From Protaetiibacter intestinalis (GTDB lineage: Bacteria; Actinomycetota; Actinomycetes; Actinomycetales; Microbacteriaceae): 64,000 nt of DNA. The notes under the pieces are model-generated. The model worked only from the letters and a program-made list of their open reading frames with translations. It was not told the DNA's origin and searched no databases. Shown one piece after another: positions 16,825 to 26,071 of this stretch. A program made the translations under genes and the position numbers. The stretch covers positions 124,001 through 188,000 of the forward strand of contig NZ_CP032630.1 of assembly GCF_003627075.1 (NCBI RefSeq). Reading direction: 5' to 3'. Position 1 is the first letter of the stretch. The number at the start of each line of letters is the position of its first letter.

Positions 16825-18912
16825 ATGACCGCGGGCGGATCAGCAGGGCTCGAGGCCGAGCGGCAACTCGCGCGCGCCGCCGCGCTCGAAGCAGAGGCCC
16901 TCGCCGCCCGCGAGCGCGCCGAGAACTTCATGGCCGCATCCGTGAGCGAGAAGCGCACCGCCGAGGCGCTCGCGCCGCTCGTCGCGCATGGCTACCACCT
17001 GCTGGCCGACCGTCAGTGGCCGGGCAGCCGCACCGCGCAGGTCGACCTCGTCGTGGTCGGACCGTCGGGCGTCTACATCGTCGACTCGAAGTTCTGGCGC
17101 GAGGTGACGATCGCTGCGGGCCACATCTTCCGGGGCGACGCGGACGTGACGGACGAGTTCGACGGGCTGGCCGAGCTGGCGTGGAAGACGGAGGCGGTGC
17201 TCGCCGAGGTGGGCCTCGCGCCGGGCGAGGTGCACGCGGTGGCCGTGTTCACCGGCAAGAAGGGCGTAAGTGGCGCGGTCAACACCGTCGAGCTGGTCGG
17301 TGACGCTGATATCGCGCGTCACATTGCTCGCCGCATCGGGCGCCTCTCCCCGGCAATGGTCGAGACCGTGCTGAAGGCGGTGCTCGACTTCTTCCCGCAC
17401 GTGAGCGCACCCGCGCCGATATCTCTGACCATTCCCGAGCCGGTGCTCGAGTCCACGCCGGTGGAGCTCGACATCGCCGAACTGCCGAGCGCCGACGAGA
17501 TCCAGGCGCAGCTGCTGGATGCGATGCTCGCCCCGCCGATCGAGGAGTGGATGGCGTTCCTCCACCCCGACCAGGCGAAGCTGGTGCGCCGCAGCTTCAA
17601 CGGCCCCGCCCGCATCCGGGGTGCCGCCGGCACCGGCAAGACGGTGGTCGGCCTGCACCGCGCCGCGTACCTGGCGCGGTCGCGGCCCGGAAAGGTGCTC
17701 GTGACCACGTACGTGCGCACGCTCCCGACGGTGCTGCACGGCCTCATCGAGCGGATGGCGCCGGAGGTGGCGGATCGCGTGGAGTTCGTGGGTGTGCACC
17801 AGTTGGCGAAACGCATCCTCGACGAGCGCGGGGTGACGACGCGTGTGGACAGCCGCAAGGCGGGCGACGCGTTCACGGCCGCCTGGGCATCCGCCGCTCC
17901 GACGCTCACCGCGATCGAGCCCAGCAAGGCCTACTGGCAGGAGGAGGTGGAGAGCGTCATCAAGGGCCGCGGCTTCACCCGCTTCGAGCAGTACGCCGAC
18001 TGCGCCCGCGTGGGCCGCCGCCGCAAGCTCGGGGTCGACCAGCGGCGTGCCGTGTGGGAGCTGTTCCGCGACTACGAGACGCGACTGCGCGCATCCCGCA
18101 TCCACGACTTCGCCGACCTGGTGCTGCTGGCCGAGCAGGAGCTGGCCCGCGAACCGCTCGAGGGCTATAGCGCGGTGGTAGTCGACGAGGCGCAGGACCT
18201 GTCGTGCGCGATGGTGCGGATGCTGTGGTCGATCGGCGGCGACGGTGCGGATGCATTCACCCTGATCGGCGACGGCCAGCAGACCATCTACCCCGGCGGC
18301 TACACGCTCGCCGAGGCGGGGCTGTCGGTGGCGGGGCGCGGGGTGATCCTCGATGTGAACTACCGCAACACGGCCGAGATCCTGGAGGCGGCGGCCACCG
18401 TCGTCGCGAGCGACGGCTACACCGACATCGAGGATGCGGCCGAGCTGCGCTTCGAGGCGGCCCGCCCGGTGGCACGCCACGGGCGCCGCCCCATCCGCGC
18501 GAGCTACCCGAACACGGCGCAACACGATGCCGCGCTCGTCGACCGCGTGCGCGCGGTGGCGGCGTCGATCGACACGAGCCTCGGCGACGTGGGGGTGCTG
18601 TGCACCAACAACGGTCACGTGAAGCGGGCGATGCGCCTGCTTGAGAACGCCGGCATCCCGACGGTCGAGCTGACCGACTACGACGGACGCCCCACCGACC
18701 GGGTGAAGGTCGGCACCATCCAGCGCGCGAAGGGCCTCGAGTTCAAGCAGGTGCTGCTGCCGTGGACGGATGCGGCGCTGCTCGCCCCGCGTGCCTCGCG
18801 TGATGCGGATGCGGCGTCGCGTGACGAGAAGGCCGAGCGCGAGCGGCGGGTGCTGTACGTGGGGATGACGCGCGCGCGGGACGGGCTGTGGGTGGGGTCG
18901 GTCTTGTGCTAG
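16825..18912 (+). CDS. NERD-domain UvrD-like helicase (nuclease-helicase)
   Basis: A 695-aa fusion. Residues about 35-150 form a NERD nuclease-related domain with the active-site spacing QVDLVVVGPSG...YIVDSKFW (Asp74, Asp87, Lys89). The rest is a superfamily-1 helicase: Walker A GAAGTGKT (266-273), DEAQD (454-458), and final motif VLYVGMTRARDGLWVG. Such fusions are thought to process DNA ends and are common in defence islands. The ATG at 16825 is preferred because GGGGAG lies 9 bases upstream; the in-frame ATG at 16786 lacks a ribosome site. It is the first complete gene of the island. Base composition still matches the host. Confidence 0.9.
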   Translation: MTAGGSAGLEAERQLARAAALEAEALAARERAENFMAASVSEKRTAEALAPLVAHGYHLLADRQWPGSRTAQVDLVVVGPSGVYIVDSKFWREVTIAAGHIFRGDADVTDEFDGLAELAWKTEAVLAEVGLAPGEVHAVAVFTGKKGVSGAVNTVELVGDADIARHIARRIGRLSPAMVETVLKAVLDFFPHVSAPAPISLTIPEPVLESTPVELDIAELPSADEIQAQLLDAMLAPPIEEWMAFLHPDQAKLVRRSFNGPARIRGAAGTGKTVVGLHRAAYLARSRPGKVLVTTYVRTLPTVLHGLIERMAPEVADRVEFVGVHQLAKRILDERGVTTRVDSRKAGDAFTAAWASAAPTLTAIEPSKAYWQEEVESVIKGRGFTRFEQYADCARVGRRRKLGVDQRRAVWELFRDYETRLRASRIHDFADLVLLAEQELAREPLEGYSAVVVDEAQDLSCAMVRMLWSIGGDGADAFTLIGDGQQTIYPGGYTLAEAGLSVAGRGVILDVNYRNTAEILEAAATVVASDGYTDIEDAAELRFEAARPVARHGRRPIRASYPNTAQHDAALVDRVRAVAASIDTSLGDVGVLCTNNGHVKRAMRLLENAGIPTVELTDYDGRPTDRVKVGTIQRAKGLEFKQVLLPWTDAALLAPRASRDADAASRDEKAERERRVLYVGMTRARDGLWVGSVLC

Positions 18913-19033
18913 TCGCCATGCGGCCGACGATGAGCCAACAACCAGCGCCCGTCGCGATCACGCGCGTGCAGACTATCGCCCAACCGGGCCGACATATGCC
19001 CCAGGCATGGCGGCGTGTGTCCCATGTCGCCCG

Positions 19034-19039
19034 TAGAGT
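19034..19039 (+). promoter_or_regulatory. -10 hexamer of the ATPase/protease operon
   Basis: TAGAGT, 7 bases before the GTG at 19047. It supports that start over the longer frame from 18888, whose translation overlaps the helicase end. An ATGCC-CCA-GGCAT inverted repeat lies upstream at 18996-19008. Confidence 0.45.
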
Positions 19040-19046
19040 GGGATAC

Positions 19047-20213
19047 GTGGAGAATTTTGATGTCGTACAGGCGCTTGCTCGCACCGCACTCACTGGCAAC
19101 CCAGAGGCCATCGCCCACCAGGTCGAGCGCCTCGCCGAGCGCCTGAGCGAGACAGGCGACGAGGCCGACGCCCGAAAAATCCGCGCACTCGTGACACGAA
19201 ACAAGAGCCGTCAGGCGGTCGAGCCGTTAAGTCTCCAGCCCTCCGCCATGATGGCCACATCCGTCGGCCAGCGACTCACGCCGAAGGCTGCGTTACCCGT
19301 AGACCGCGAATCAGGTGCGCCCCTATGCGAGATCGTGTTGTCACATCGGCCTGGCCTGCTACCGGTTTTGCCTCCTCAAGCCCAGGCCGCCTACGACTCT
19401 CTTGTCGGAGAGTGGAACCATGAGCAGGAGCTGAGCCGCCTCGGGCTGCTGGTCAGCCAGTCGCTGCTCATCTATGGTCCTCCGGGGACGGGCAAGACGA
19501 CGCTGGCGCTGGCCATCGCGTCGCGGCTTCAGCGTCCGGCTGTGATCGCACGCCTAGACGGGCTGATCTCCTCCCTACTCGGCAACACCGCGCGCAATCT
19601 GGGAGCGCTTTTCGACTTCTGCAACCGCTACGACTGCATCCTCATCCTCGATGAGTTTGATGCGGTGGCGAAGATCCGCGACGACTCGAACGAGGTCGGC
19701 GAGATCAAACGAGTCGTCAACGCGCTGCTTCAGAACCTGGACAAGCGCGCACGATTTGGACTAACCATCGCCGTCACCAACCACGAGCGTCTGCTCGACT
19801 CGGCGGTCTGGCGGCGATTCGAACACCAGATCGAACTCGGCCTCCCGAGTTTCGATGGTCGTGTCGAGATCGCTCACCTCAGCCTTGCCGCCCTCGATGA
19901 TGCCGAGCCGCTTGCGAAGGCTATTGCCGCCCTCACCGAAGGAAGGTCGGGCGCTGACGTGAAAACTCTCACCGTTGCCTTCCTGAAGATGTCCGTCCTC
20001 CAGCAGTCGGCGAACCGTTCTCGGCTCGCCCTCCTGCGCGACGCCATTCACGCCACCGGCATGCGCGGTGTGCGTGGGGCGGATGAGACCGACCCCGAGC
20101 TCGTGCTTCTCCTGACCGATCCACCGACCTCACTGAATCAGGGCGATCTTGCGGTACTTGCCAATCGCGATCGGAAGACCATCGGGCGCTGGCTAACTGA
20201 GGCGAGGACGTGA
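19047..20213 (+). CDS. ietA: AAA+ ATPase of an IetAS-like defence pair
   Basis: A 388-aa protein with a helical N-terminal region and an AAA module: Walker A GPPGTGKT (144-151), Walker B ILILDEFD (to 205), and sensor IAVTNHERLLDSAVWRRFE containing the arginine finger. The end carries a short HTH-like segment (LNQGDLAVLANRDRKTIGRW). The next gene, one base downstream, is a large subtilase; this ATPase-protease pair is the IetA/IetS arrangement known from a Ti-plasmid stability module and later reported as antiphage. The ATPase probably restrains or delivers substrates to the protease. The symbol is given by architecture, not by alignment. Confidence 0.75.
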   Translation: MENFDVVQALARTALTGNPEAIAHQVERLAERLSETGDEADARKIRALVTRNKSRQAVEPLSLQPSAMMATSVGQRLTPKAALPVDRESGAPLCEIVLSHRPGLLPVLPPQAQAAYDSLVGEWNHEQELSRLGLLVSQSLLIYGPPGTGKTTLALAIASRLQRPAVIARLDGLISSLLGNTARNLGALFDFCNRYDCILILDEFDAVAKIRDDSNEVGEIKRVVNALLQNLDKRARFGLTIAVTNHERLLDSAVWRRFEHQIELGLPSFDGRVEIAHLSLAALDDAEPLAKAIAALTEGRSGADVKTLTVAFLKMSVLQQSANRSRLALLRDAIHATGMRGVRGADETDPELVLLLTDPPTSLNQGDLAVLANRDRKTIGRWLTEART

Positions 20214-20214
20214 C

Positions 20215-22665
20215 ATGGCCGACGGCCCGATTCAAGTTGTGTTGCGCCCGGAGAGCTATCGGACGGCTCGAGAACCTGCAAGAGGTGGAGGCGCCGGGAA
20301 AGACTTCTTCCGCGACAGGGACGACGCGTTCGTCCTACACCGCGACGAACTCGCCCGTACGTTGCGCTCGCTCGGAGCTCGGCGCGCCTCGGACCATCGG
20401 GTCAATGTCGTCGTGCAGATGCGCGACGACGCCCTCGCGAAGTCCCACCGGCCGTTGAGTGCACTGTTCTCGGCGCGTCGCGCCTCGCACGTCGGCACGG
20501 TCAACTATGGGGAGCTCATTATCGCCACGACCCCGGCAAATCTCATCGCAATCGCCGAGGTCGTGGAAAGTGCCGAGGCGACAGTCACCTGGCGACCTGA
20601 TGCGAGCGGAGAGCTCCAATACAGCCCCACCGGATCACGATCCGAATCCAGCGCAATCGCTTCAATCCGAGAATGGTTGCCCGCCGAGGCTCGGGGATTC
20701 ACACTCGACGAGGCCGAGAACTGGCTTGCGGCGAATCCATCGACTCGCGCGGAGGTCGAGTTGCTCGCTCTTCCACACGTGGGCTCCGCGCTGCGGGAGG
20801 CTACTATCCAGGAAGTACGAGCACTACGAACTCAATCGCCGGCATTTCTCGAGTTGTTCGCGCTAACTGGTGCTGCGGACGTCCTTGCCGCGAGTCAGCG
20901 AGCAATCGGAATAGACCACAGGGCCGCGGCGCAGGTCGAAGCCCGATACTCGCGCCATATTGACTCGGCGGCCTTTCGACGAGAGCTCGCTCGGCTTGAA
21001 TCGAGCTCGGTCGTCAAGCGAGTGGGGCTGGGAGATGTCTCAGTTGACGACACTCCGGATGCCGAGCAATCCGTTGTTGGGAGATGGGTCGCGTCCAATA
21101 CTCGCAGCGCCGACCGCCGCCCCGTTGTCGGTGTAATTGACGGCGGCATTGACTGGCAGGACGGCGGCACGTCGTCGTGGGTGGTGGGCCACACCGGGTA
21201 TGTGGCGCCGGTGCATCGCTCTATCCGTCGAGAGATCCATGGCACCGAGATCGCATCGATCATCGTGCTGGGTAGTGAACTCAATCCAGGCTTCCTCAAC
21301 GCTGATGAGGACTGCCGGGTCTACGACCTGGACCTCTTCTCCGCCGACGAGTATAAGAAGGACTACTACCCGGCCGAAGACGACTTCTTTGAAGTGCTCC
21401 GAGAAAGCGTCGAACGCGCCAAACAGGACTACGGCGTCCGAGTATTCAACCTTTCCTACAACTTCCGCCGCGCGCCGGGGCCTAGACCGTTTTCTCTGAT
21501 CGCGCAGACGCTCGACGCTATCGCTATAGACCTCGACGTCATCTTCGTCATCTCCAGTGGCAACCTCGCGGAGGCAGACCAGCGCGATGAGTGGCCTGCG
21601 GCGGAAGCCGACCTACTCGCGGTGCTCGCCAGGGCAGGTGCGCCGGATGGCCTTGGCGCGCCGGCGGAGAGCATTGCCAACGTGAGCGTCGGCGCACTCA
21701 ACCCGCCGGGTCTAAACGTCGGCATCGAGGGAGCGCCGACTCGCTATACCCGTCGCTCGCTGCGCATCCCCTCGGTAGTGAAACCAGACTTCGGAGCCCC
21801 GGGCGGTGGAACTCGGACGACGCCCCTGGACACCACGGGGATGGTCGCGATGACCTCAGTCGGCGAGATCGTTGAGGTGGAGGGGACCAGCTTCGCAGCA
21901 CCGGTCGTGGCGCGCTATCTCGCGTCGCTGGACGCAGCGATCGCGGGCGACGTTCCCCGGGAGGTGCTGCTCGCCCTAGCGACCCATCACGCGAAGGCTC
22001 CGCGCATACTCAGTCGGTCGAAGCGAGTCGCGGGATTGTCGCGGGAATTCATCGGAAGGGGACTTCTGCCCTCGGTGGCGGAGACGCTCGACGGCACCAC
22101 ACACCAAATGACGATCGTGCTCAGCGACGTCATTCAGCCGAAGAAGAAGGTCGTGTTTCCTTTTCGGTGGCCAGACTCGCTCACAAGCCCCACCGGAAGT
22201 TGCCGCGGTCGAGTGAAATTCACCTTGGTCGCCGAGCCGACCCTAGATCACGCTCACGGCGTCGAGGCCGTCCGGGTCAACCTCGAGGGTGCGATCAAAC
22301 AGCTCGACCCCGACAAGGGACATTTTGAGGGTCGCCTGCAGCCGACGCACGAACTCTTCACTGGCGTCACTCACGCGAACGAGCGCACGCTGATCACCGA
22401 GCTCGGGAAATGGTTCCCCGTGAAGTCCTTTGAAACCACGATGCGGGGGCGCGGAAAATCATCGGACTGGATTCTGGAGATCGAATACCTGACACGAGCC
22501 GCAACGAAAATCCCTGACGACGGCGTACGCTTCGCTGCTGTCCTGACCGTTGAAGATCCCAAAGGCGTCGCTCCGATCTACGACGAGATGCGAGCCTCGC
22601 TCATCGACCTCAACGTCGCACTTAACGACCTGCGCAGCTGGACGACCATCGGCGTCCGGGTTTGA
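20215..22665 (+). CDS. ietS: Subtilisin-like serine protease of an IetAS-like pair
   Basis: An 816-aa cytosolic S8-family protein without signal peptide. All catalytic residues are visible: Asp309 (VVGVIDGGID), His342 (IHGTEIAS), Asn450 of the oxyanion hole (VISSGN) and Ser559 (VEGTSFAAP). The first ~300 residues and the last ~200 form flanking domains I do not recognise, consistent with IetS-type proteases. It is coupled to the AAA ATPase (stop TGA, one base, ATG). Cleavage of host proteins after phage sensing is a plausible mode of action, but this is inference. GC content and GGATGC words drop from here rightward. Confidence 0.78.
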   Translation: MADGPIQVVLRPESYRTAREPARGGGAGKDFFRDRDDAFVLHRDELARTLRSLGARRASDHRVNVVVQMRDDALAKSHRPLSALFSARRASHVGTVNYGELIIATTPANLIAIAEVVESAEATVTWRPDASGELQYSPTGSRSESSAIASIREWLPAEARGFTLDEAENWLAANPSTRAEVELLALPHVGSALREATIQEVRALRTQSPAFLELFALTGAADVLAASQRAIGIDHRAAAQVEARYSRHIDSAAFRRELARLESSSVVKRVGLGDVSVDDTPDAEQSVVGRWVASNTRSADRRPVVGVIDGGIDWQDGGTSSWVVGHTGYVAPVHRSIRREIHGTEIASIIVLGSELNPGFLNADEDCRVYDLDLFSADEYKKDYYPAEDDFFEVLRESVERAKQDYGVRVFNLSYNFRRAPGPRPFSLIAQTLDAIAIDLDVIFVISSGNLAEADQRDEWPAAEADLLAVLARAGAPDGLGAPAESIANVSVGALNPPGLNVGIEGAPTRYTRRSLRIPSVVKPDFGAPGGGTRTTPLDTTGMVAMTSVGEIVEVEGTSFAAPVVARYLASLDAAIAGDVPREVLLALATHHAKAPRILSRSKRVAGLSREFIGRGLLPSVAETLDGTTHQMTIVLSDVIQPKKKVVFPFRWPDSLTSPTGSCRGRVKFTLVAEPTLDHAHGVEAVRVNLEGAIKQLDPDKGHFEGRLQPTHELFTGVTHANERTLITELGKWFPVKSFETTMRGRGKSSDWILEIEYLTRAATKIPDDGVRFAAVLTVEDPKGVAPIYDEMRASLIDLNVALNDLRSWTTIGVRV

Positions 22666-22922
22666 TCGAAACGGAACGCTGGGCGTCATACCGGGGGCTA
22701 CTCTGCTCTTGGTGGGTGGCAGAGAGGCCACCTCTGCACAAGGTCGCTAGTCCATCACGCGCCGTGTGAGCGTCTGAGTAACCGAAGCTTGGTCGGGACG
22801 CAGCCGCGACGAGGGAGGCTCTCAGGACGCGATCGGCGGGAATATGTGCAAGCGCACGCTCGTGCCCGTACGCCCTCGGCACTGCAGTTAACGCGCATAA
22901 ACCGTGCTGCAGGTCGGACCTG
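22666..22922. other. 257-bp non-coding gap between convergent defence operons
   Basis: It separates the stops of the subtilase and the GIY-YIG genes. I see no convincing frame, no tRNA and no strong terminator hairpin. It could be a recombination joint between two modules acquired separately. Confidence 0.5.
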
Positions 22923-24107
22923 TCACTGACTCTGCGCTCGCAAGTCGGACGCTGATCCACGCAATCTGAGTCGTCGCGCCTCAGGGTCGTACTCGTAGTC
23001 AATGATGTCGCCGGATGCGATCAGCTCGATCGCTTGATCGATCGCGCCGATTGGAACGGAATACCACTCGGCGGGTTCGTAGACGCGGCCGTCCTTCCCA
23101 ACCTGGCTCACGCTGAGGCGCTTGTCGCTAAACACGCGATGCAAAAGATGCTCGAGGGCAGAGGTCTTGAGGTTGTAGGTGCGATAGCTCGCGACGATCT
23201 CGACCGGGGCCATTAGGTAAGTCGGCTGGCTCTCGGCGTGGGCGACGCGCTTCTCGACTGGGCCGCGTGAGAAGCCGATCTTGTACAGGTCGGGAACGTC
23301 TCGGATCTGCGGGTCGTCGCTGAGCGAGCGCAGGACGTAGACGTAGCCGGTTGCGACGTCATCGGCCAAAATCGTCTCGAACTCGGCGGCGACGACCGCC
23401 TGGCCGTGACCCTCGCCCATGCGGATACCGAGCGACTGGCGATACATCGAGGACTCGGTGCCGTTCTCGAAGATGACGCGCAGCCGCTCCCGGCGATTCA
23501 CGCGAACAGTGGTGGTCTTGTACTCGGCCTCGCCAACATCAGCGATGAACAGCATCACACCGTTGAGGACGAAGAACGCCCCCTCGACGATGTACTGCAT
23601 CCCCGGAAAAGTCACTAGCTTCGATGTGCCGTTCGCGAGCTCTACGTGCTTTTGCTGGAAGAGCGGTTCGAACTGCGCGAAATCCTCTGCGCGCACACGC
23701 TGGGCTGCGTCGGCCGGCGTTTCCGGGCGCTTACGTTGCGGCAGGTCGGAGGTGCCGAGAAGCCCGCTGTCGTCATCGAGCAACCCGAGATTGTCATCTT
23801 CCAGTAGATCATCGAGGGAGGCTGGCGCTTCCGGCTCGGCAAGCAAGCCGAACTCATCGAGGTGCTTGAGTGCAGAAAGCTTGGTGTCGTTCGCCAGGAT
23901 GCCGTCGAGTCGCGCCCCGAGCTTGCGCTCCGCGATCTCTCTGGTGTCCGAGCGCGGTAGCCGCTCATGCTCGCGGTAGAAGTCGACGATCTCGAGGAAC
24001 GACCTCTGGAGCCGGTCGGAGCTGGTGAGCTTGGGAGCCTTCTCCGGCGCGTCGAGGAGGCCGTCTTCGTCCGAGTCGAAGATGCTCTGGAAGTCAGTGT
24101 CGCTCAT
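22923..24107 (-). CDS. GIY-YIG (T5orf172/Mug113-type) nuclease of three-gene system
   Basis: A 394-aa protein. The C-terminal third (about 250-360) is a GIY-YIG-like fold: YVYVLRS (255-261), LYKIGFSRGPVEKRV with Arg287, Glu319 in SALEHLLHRVF, then EPAEWY. The N-terminus has an acidic, repetitive linker (SLDDLLEDDNLGLLDDDSGL) and a helical QRSFLEIVDFYREHERLP segment. A central beta-rich region (165-250) has no family I can name. The ATG at 24107 overlaps the helicase stop (ATGA). It would supply the DNA-cutting activity that the partner methyltransferase appears to lack. The catalytic reading is inference. Confidence 0.75.
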   Translation of the reverse strand: MSDTDFQSIFDSDEDGLLDAPEKAPKLTSSDRLQRSFLEIVDFYREHERLPRSDTREIAERKLGARLDGILANDTKLSALKHLDEFGLLAEPEAPASLDDLLEDDNLGLLDDDSGLLGTSDLPQRKRPETPADAAQRVRAEDFAQFEPLFQQKHVELANGTSKLVTFPGMQYIVEGAFFVLNGVMLFIADVGEAEYKTTTVRVNRRERLRVIFENGTESSMYRQSLGIRMGEGHGQAVVAAEFETILADDVATGYVYVLRSLSDDPQIRDVPDLYKIGFSRGPVEKRVAHAESQPTYLMAPVEIVASYRTYNLKTSALEHLLHRVFSDKRLSVSQVGKDGRVYEPAEWYSVPIGAIDQAIELIASGDIIDYEYDPEARRLRLRGSASDLRAQSQ

Positions 24108-26071
24108 GACCCTTGCAGCCTCTGTTGGGCTTCGTGCTCGCGCTTCTTCCTACGTAGGAATAGCAGCGCCTCGGCGTAGCGCTTCTCGGTCGGGTCATCG
24201 CTGCGCACGTCAGGCTGGCGCCGGTTGACCTTGGCGAACTGCTGGATCTTCGGCCAGAGAAGCCGCGCCTCTTCCTCGGTGATTTCGATACGGGTAGCCG
24301 TGATCGTGTCCTGAATGATGCGCAGCACCTGTGGCGTTACCGACTTCGAGAGCACCTCGAAGGCACGCTGGAACGGGTTGACCTTGTCGATCAGGTTGAT
24401 GTCGATGTCGTCGATGTTGACGAACTTGTCCGACATCTTGATGAAGCGCTTGTCCCCGACGTCCTTGACTTCGCCGTTCTTGATCACGGAGTCCACGACG
24501 ACCTGCTGACGCAGTTCCTCGACCTGCGTCTCATTCAGGTCGGGATACCGTTCCCGGATGATCTTCGGGATCAGCACCTTGTTCGTGATCTCTGCGTCGA
24601 GGTTGCCTGCCGCCGCCCTGACGAAAGTGTCATCCTGCAGGATCGTCGCCTTGAGGTCGTTCAGGTCGGTTGCGACGATCTGTTTCACGCGATCGGTCGA
24701 CGGCTCCTTGAACCCCTTGATCCGCAACTCCCCCGGCTGCGGGGCATCGTCGTTGCCGGTCTTGGTCTTGAAGCTGAAGTTCGGTGCGAGAACCTGCTCC
24801 ATGAGTAGTGAAGCGGTGATCGCCTTGAGCATATTGTTGACCGACAGCTTCACCTCATCAGTGGTCGCGTCGGGTTGGGCGATGAGGTTGGTGAACTGTG
24901 CGTGCTCCTTACCGGGGCTGTCGCGGGTAACTCGACCGATGATCTGGATGACCTCGGTCAGCGATGCCCGGTAGCCGACCGTCAGGGCGTGCTCTGCGAA
25001 GGGCCAGTCGAAGCCCTCCTTCGCCATGCCGAGCGCGATGATGATGTCCACCGCGTCGCGCTCTTTCGAGGCGACCGAGGTCAGGTAGTGAAGTAGTTCG
25101 GCACGCTCCACCGGATCGGTGTCATCAACCAGATCGGCCACGCGCACAAGCTCTCCCGTGTCGCGTCGGCGTACGCGGAGGATGCCATTCTCCTCCTGGG
25201 TAGCGACCTCGCCGATGGCGTCGAGAATGGACCCGACTTCCTCGATCTTGTCCTTGGTGGACTCGCCACTGTTGACGTTCGGGATGTGGATGATCGTCTT
25301 CTTGTCGAGATCGAGGATCTCGTGGATCGCGCTCGTGTAGCGGCCCTGGTAGAAGTTATGGCCGATGCCGAGCGACTTGAGGTACTCGTATCCGTTGAGC
25401 TGGTCGTAGTAGTTGAACGTGACGGGCGTGAACTTCGCCTCGTCCTCCGGCAGCAGCACCGGTACCGAGTCGCCCCGGAAGTACGAGCCAGTCATCGCGA
25501 CGATGTGCGCGTCCGATCCCGCCATAATGCCCTTGAGCAGGTCGCCCAGGCGGTTGCTCGAGGTATCCGCCGAGACGTGGTGGAACTCGTCAATGGCGAG
25601 TACCGTGCCATCGAACGCTGAAGCGGGCAGCTTCTCGTAGGCGAAACGCAGCGTGGCGTGGGTGCAGACGAGGGCAGCGTCCGGCCCATCCAGGAAGTCG
25701 CTGAACTGCCGCACCTTGCCCGACGATGAGCCGGGCGTGCAGAGGTTGTTCTCATCCTTGATCTCCCAGTCCGCGAAGAAGCCGAACCGGCTCAGGTTCG
25801 TCGTCGAGAACGATCCGCCGATGGAGCGCTCGGGCACGGCGACGATGACCTTCTTGCGTCCCTGGTTGTAGAGCTTGTCGAGCGCGACGAACATCAGGGC
25901 TCGGGACTTGCCCGAGGCCGGCGGTGCCTTTACGAGCAGGTATTGTGCACCGCGCTGCTCCCAGACACGCTGCTGCATCTCCCGCATGCCGAGGTCGTTG
26001 GTGTGAACGCTGTTGCCGGTCTGCGAATACGTCACGTTGACGATGTTCGTGGGCTTCTTGATTTCGGTCAC
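24104..26071 (-). CDS. DEAD/DEAH-box superfamily 2 helicase of three-gene system
   Basis: A 655-aa helicase or translocase: Walker A APPASGKS (49-56), DEFH box (161-164), motif III MTGSY (193-197), and motif VI QIIGRVTRD (376-384). The C-terminal ~270 residues (from PNFSFKTKTGNDD on) resemble no domain I know, and hold a conserved-looking WPKIQQFAKVNRRQPD near the end. The GTG start at 26071 overlaps the methyltransferase TGA by four bases, and its stop overlaps the nuclease ATG, so all three subunits should be made in fixed ratio. It is likely to move on DNA after target recognition, as in Type I or Type ISP restriction. Confidence 0.85.
   Translation of the reverse strand: MTEIKKPTNIVNVTYSQTGNSVHTNDLGMREMQQRVWEQRGAQYLLVKAPPASGKSRALMFVALDKLYNQGRKKVIVAVPERSIGGSFSTTNLSRFGFFADWEIKDENNLCTPGSSSGKVRQFSDFLDGPDAALVCTHATLRFAYEKLPASAFDGTVLAIDEFHHVSADTSSNRLGDLLKGIMAGSDAHIVAMTGSYFRGDSVPVLLPEDEAKFTPVTFNYYDQLNGYEYLKSLGIGHNFYQGRYTSAIHEILDLDKKTIIHIPNVNSGESTKDKIEEVGSILDAIGEVATQEENGILRVRRRDTGELVRVADLVDDTDPVERAELLHYLTSVASKERDAVDIIIALGMAKEGFDWPFAEHALTVGYRASLTEVIQIIGRVTRDSPGKEHAQFTNLIAQPDATTDEVKLSVNNMLKAITASLLMEQVLAPNFSFKTKTGNDDAPQPGELRIKGFKEPSTDRVKQIVATDLNDLKATILQDDTFVRAAAGNLDAEITNKVLIPKIIRERYPDLNETQVEELRQQVVVDSVIKNGEVKDVGDKRFIKMSDKFVNIDDIDINLIDKVNPFQRAFEVLSKSVTPQVLRIIQDTITATRIEITEEEARLLWPKIQQFAKVNRRQPDVRSDDPTEKRYAEALLFLRRKKREHEAQQRLQGS

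Noticed and set aside
16840..18618. A 592-aa minus-strand open frame
   Set aside because: It lies antisense over the NERD-UvrD gene, whose motifs are complete; the translation is His/Arg-rich shadow.
18888..19046. Longer IetA-like protein from upstream ATGs
   Set aside because: The extra residues look like random translation overlapping the helicase end, and TAGAGT 7 bases before GTG 19047 supports the shorter start.
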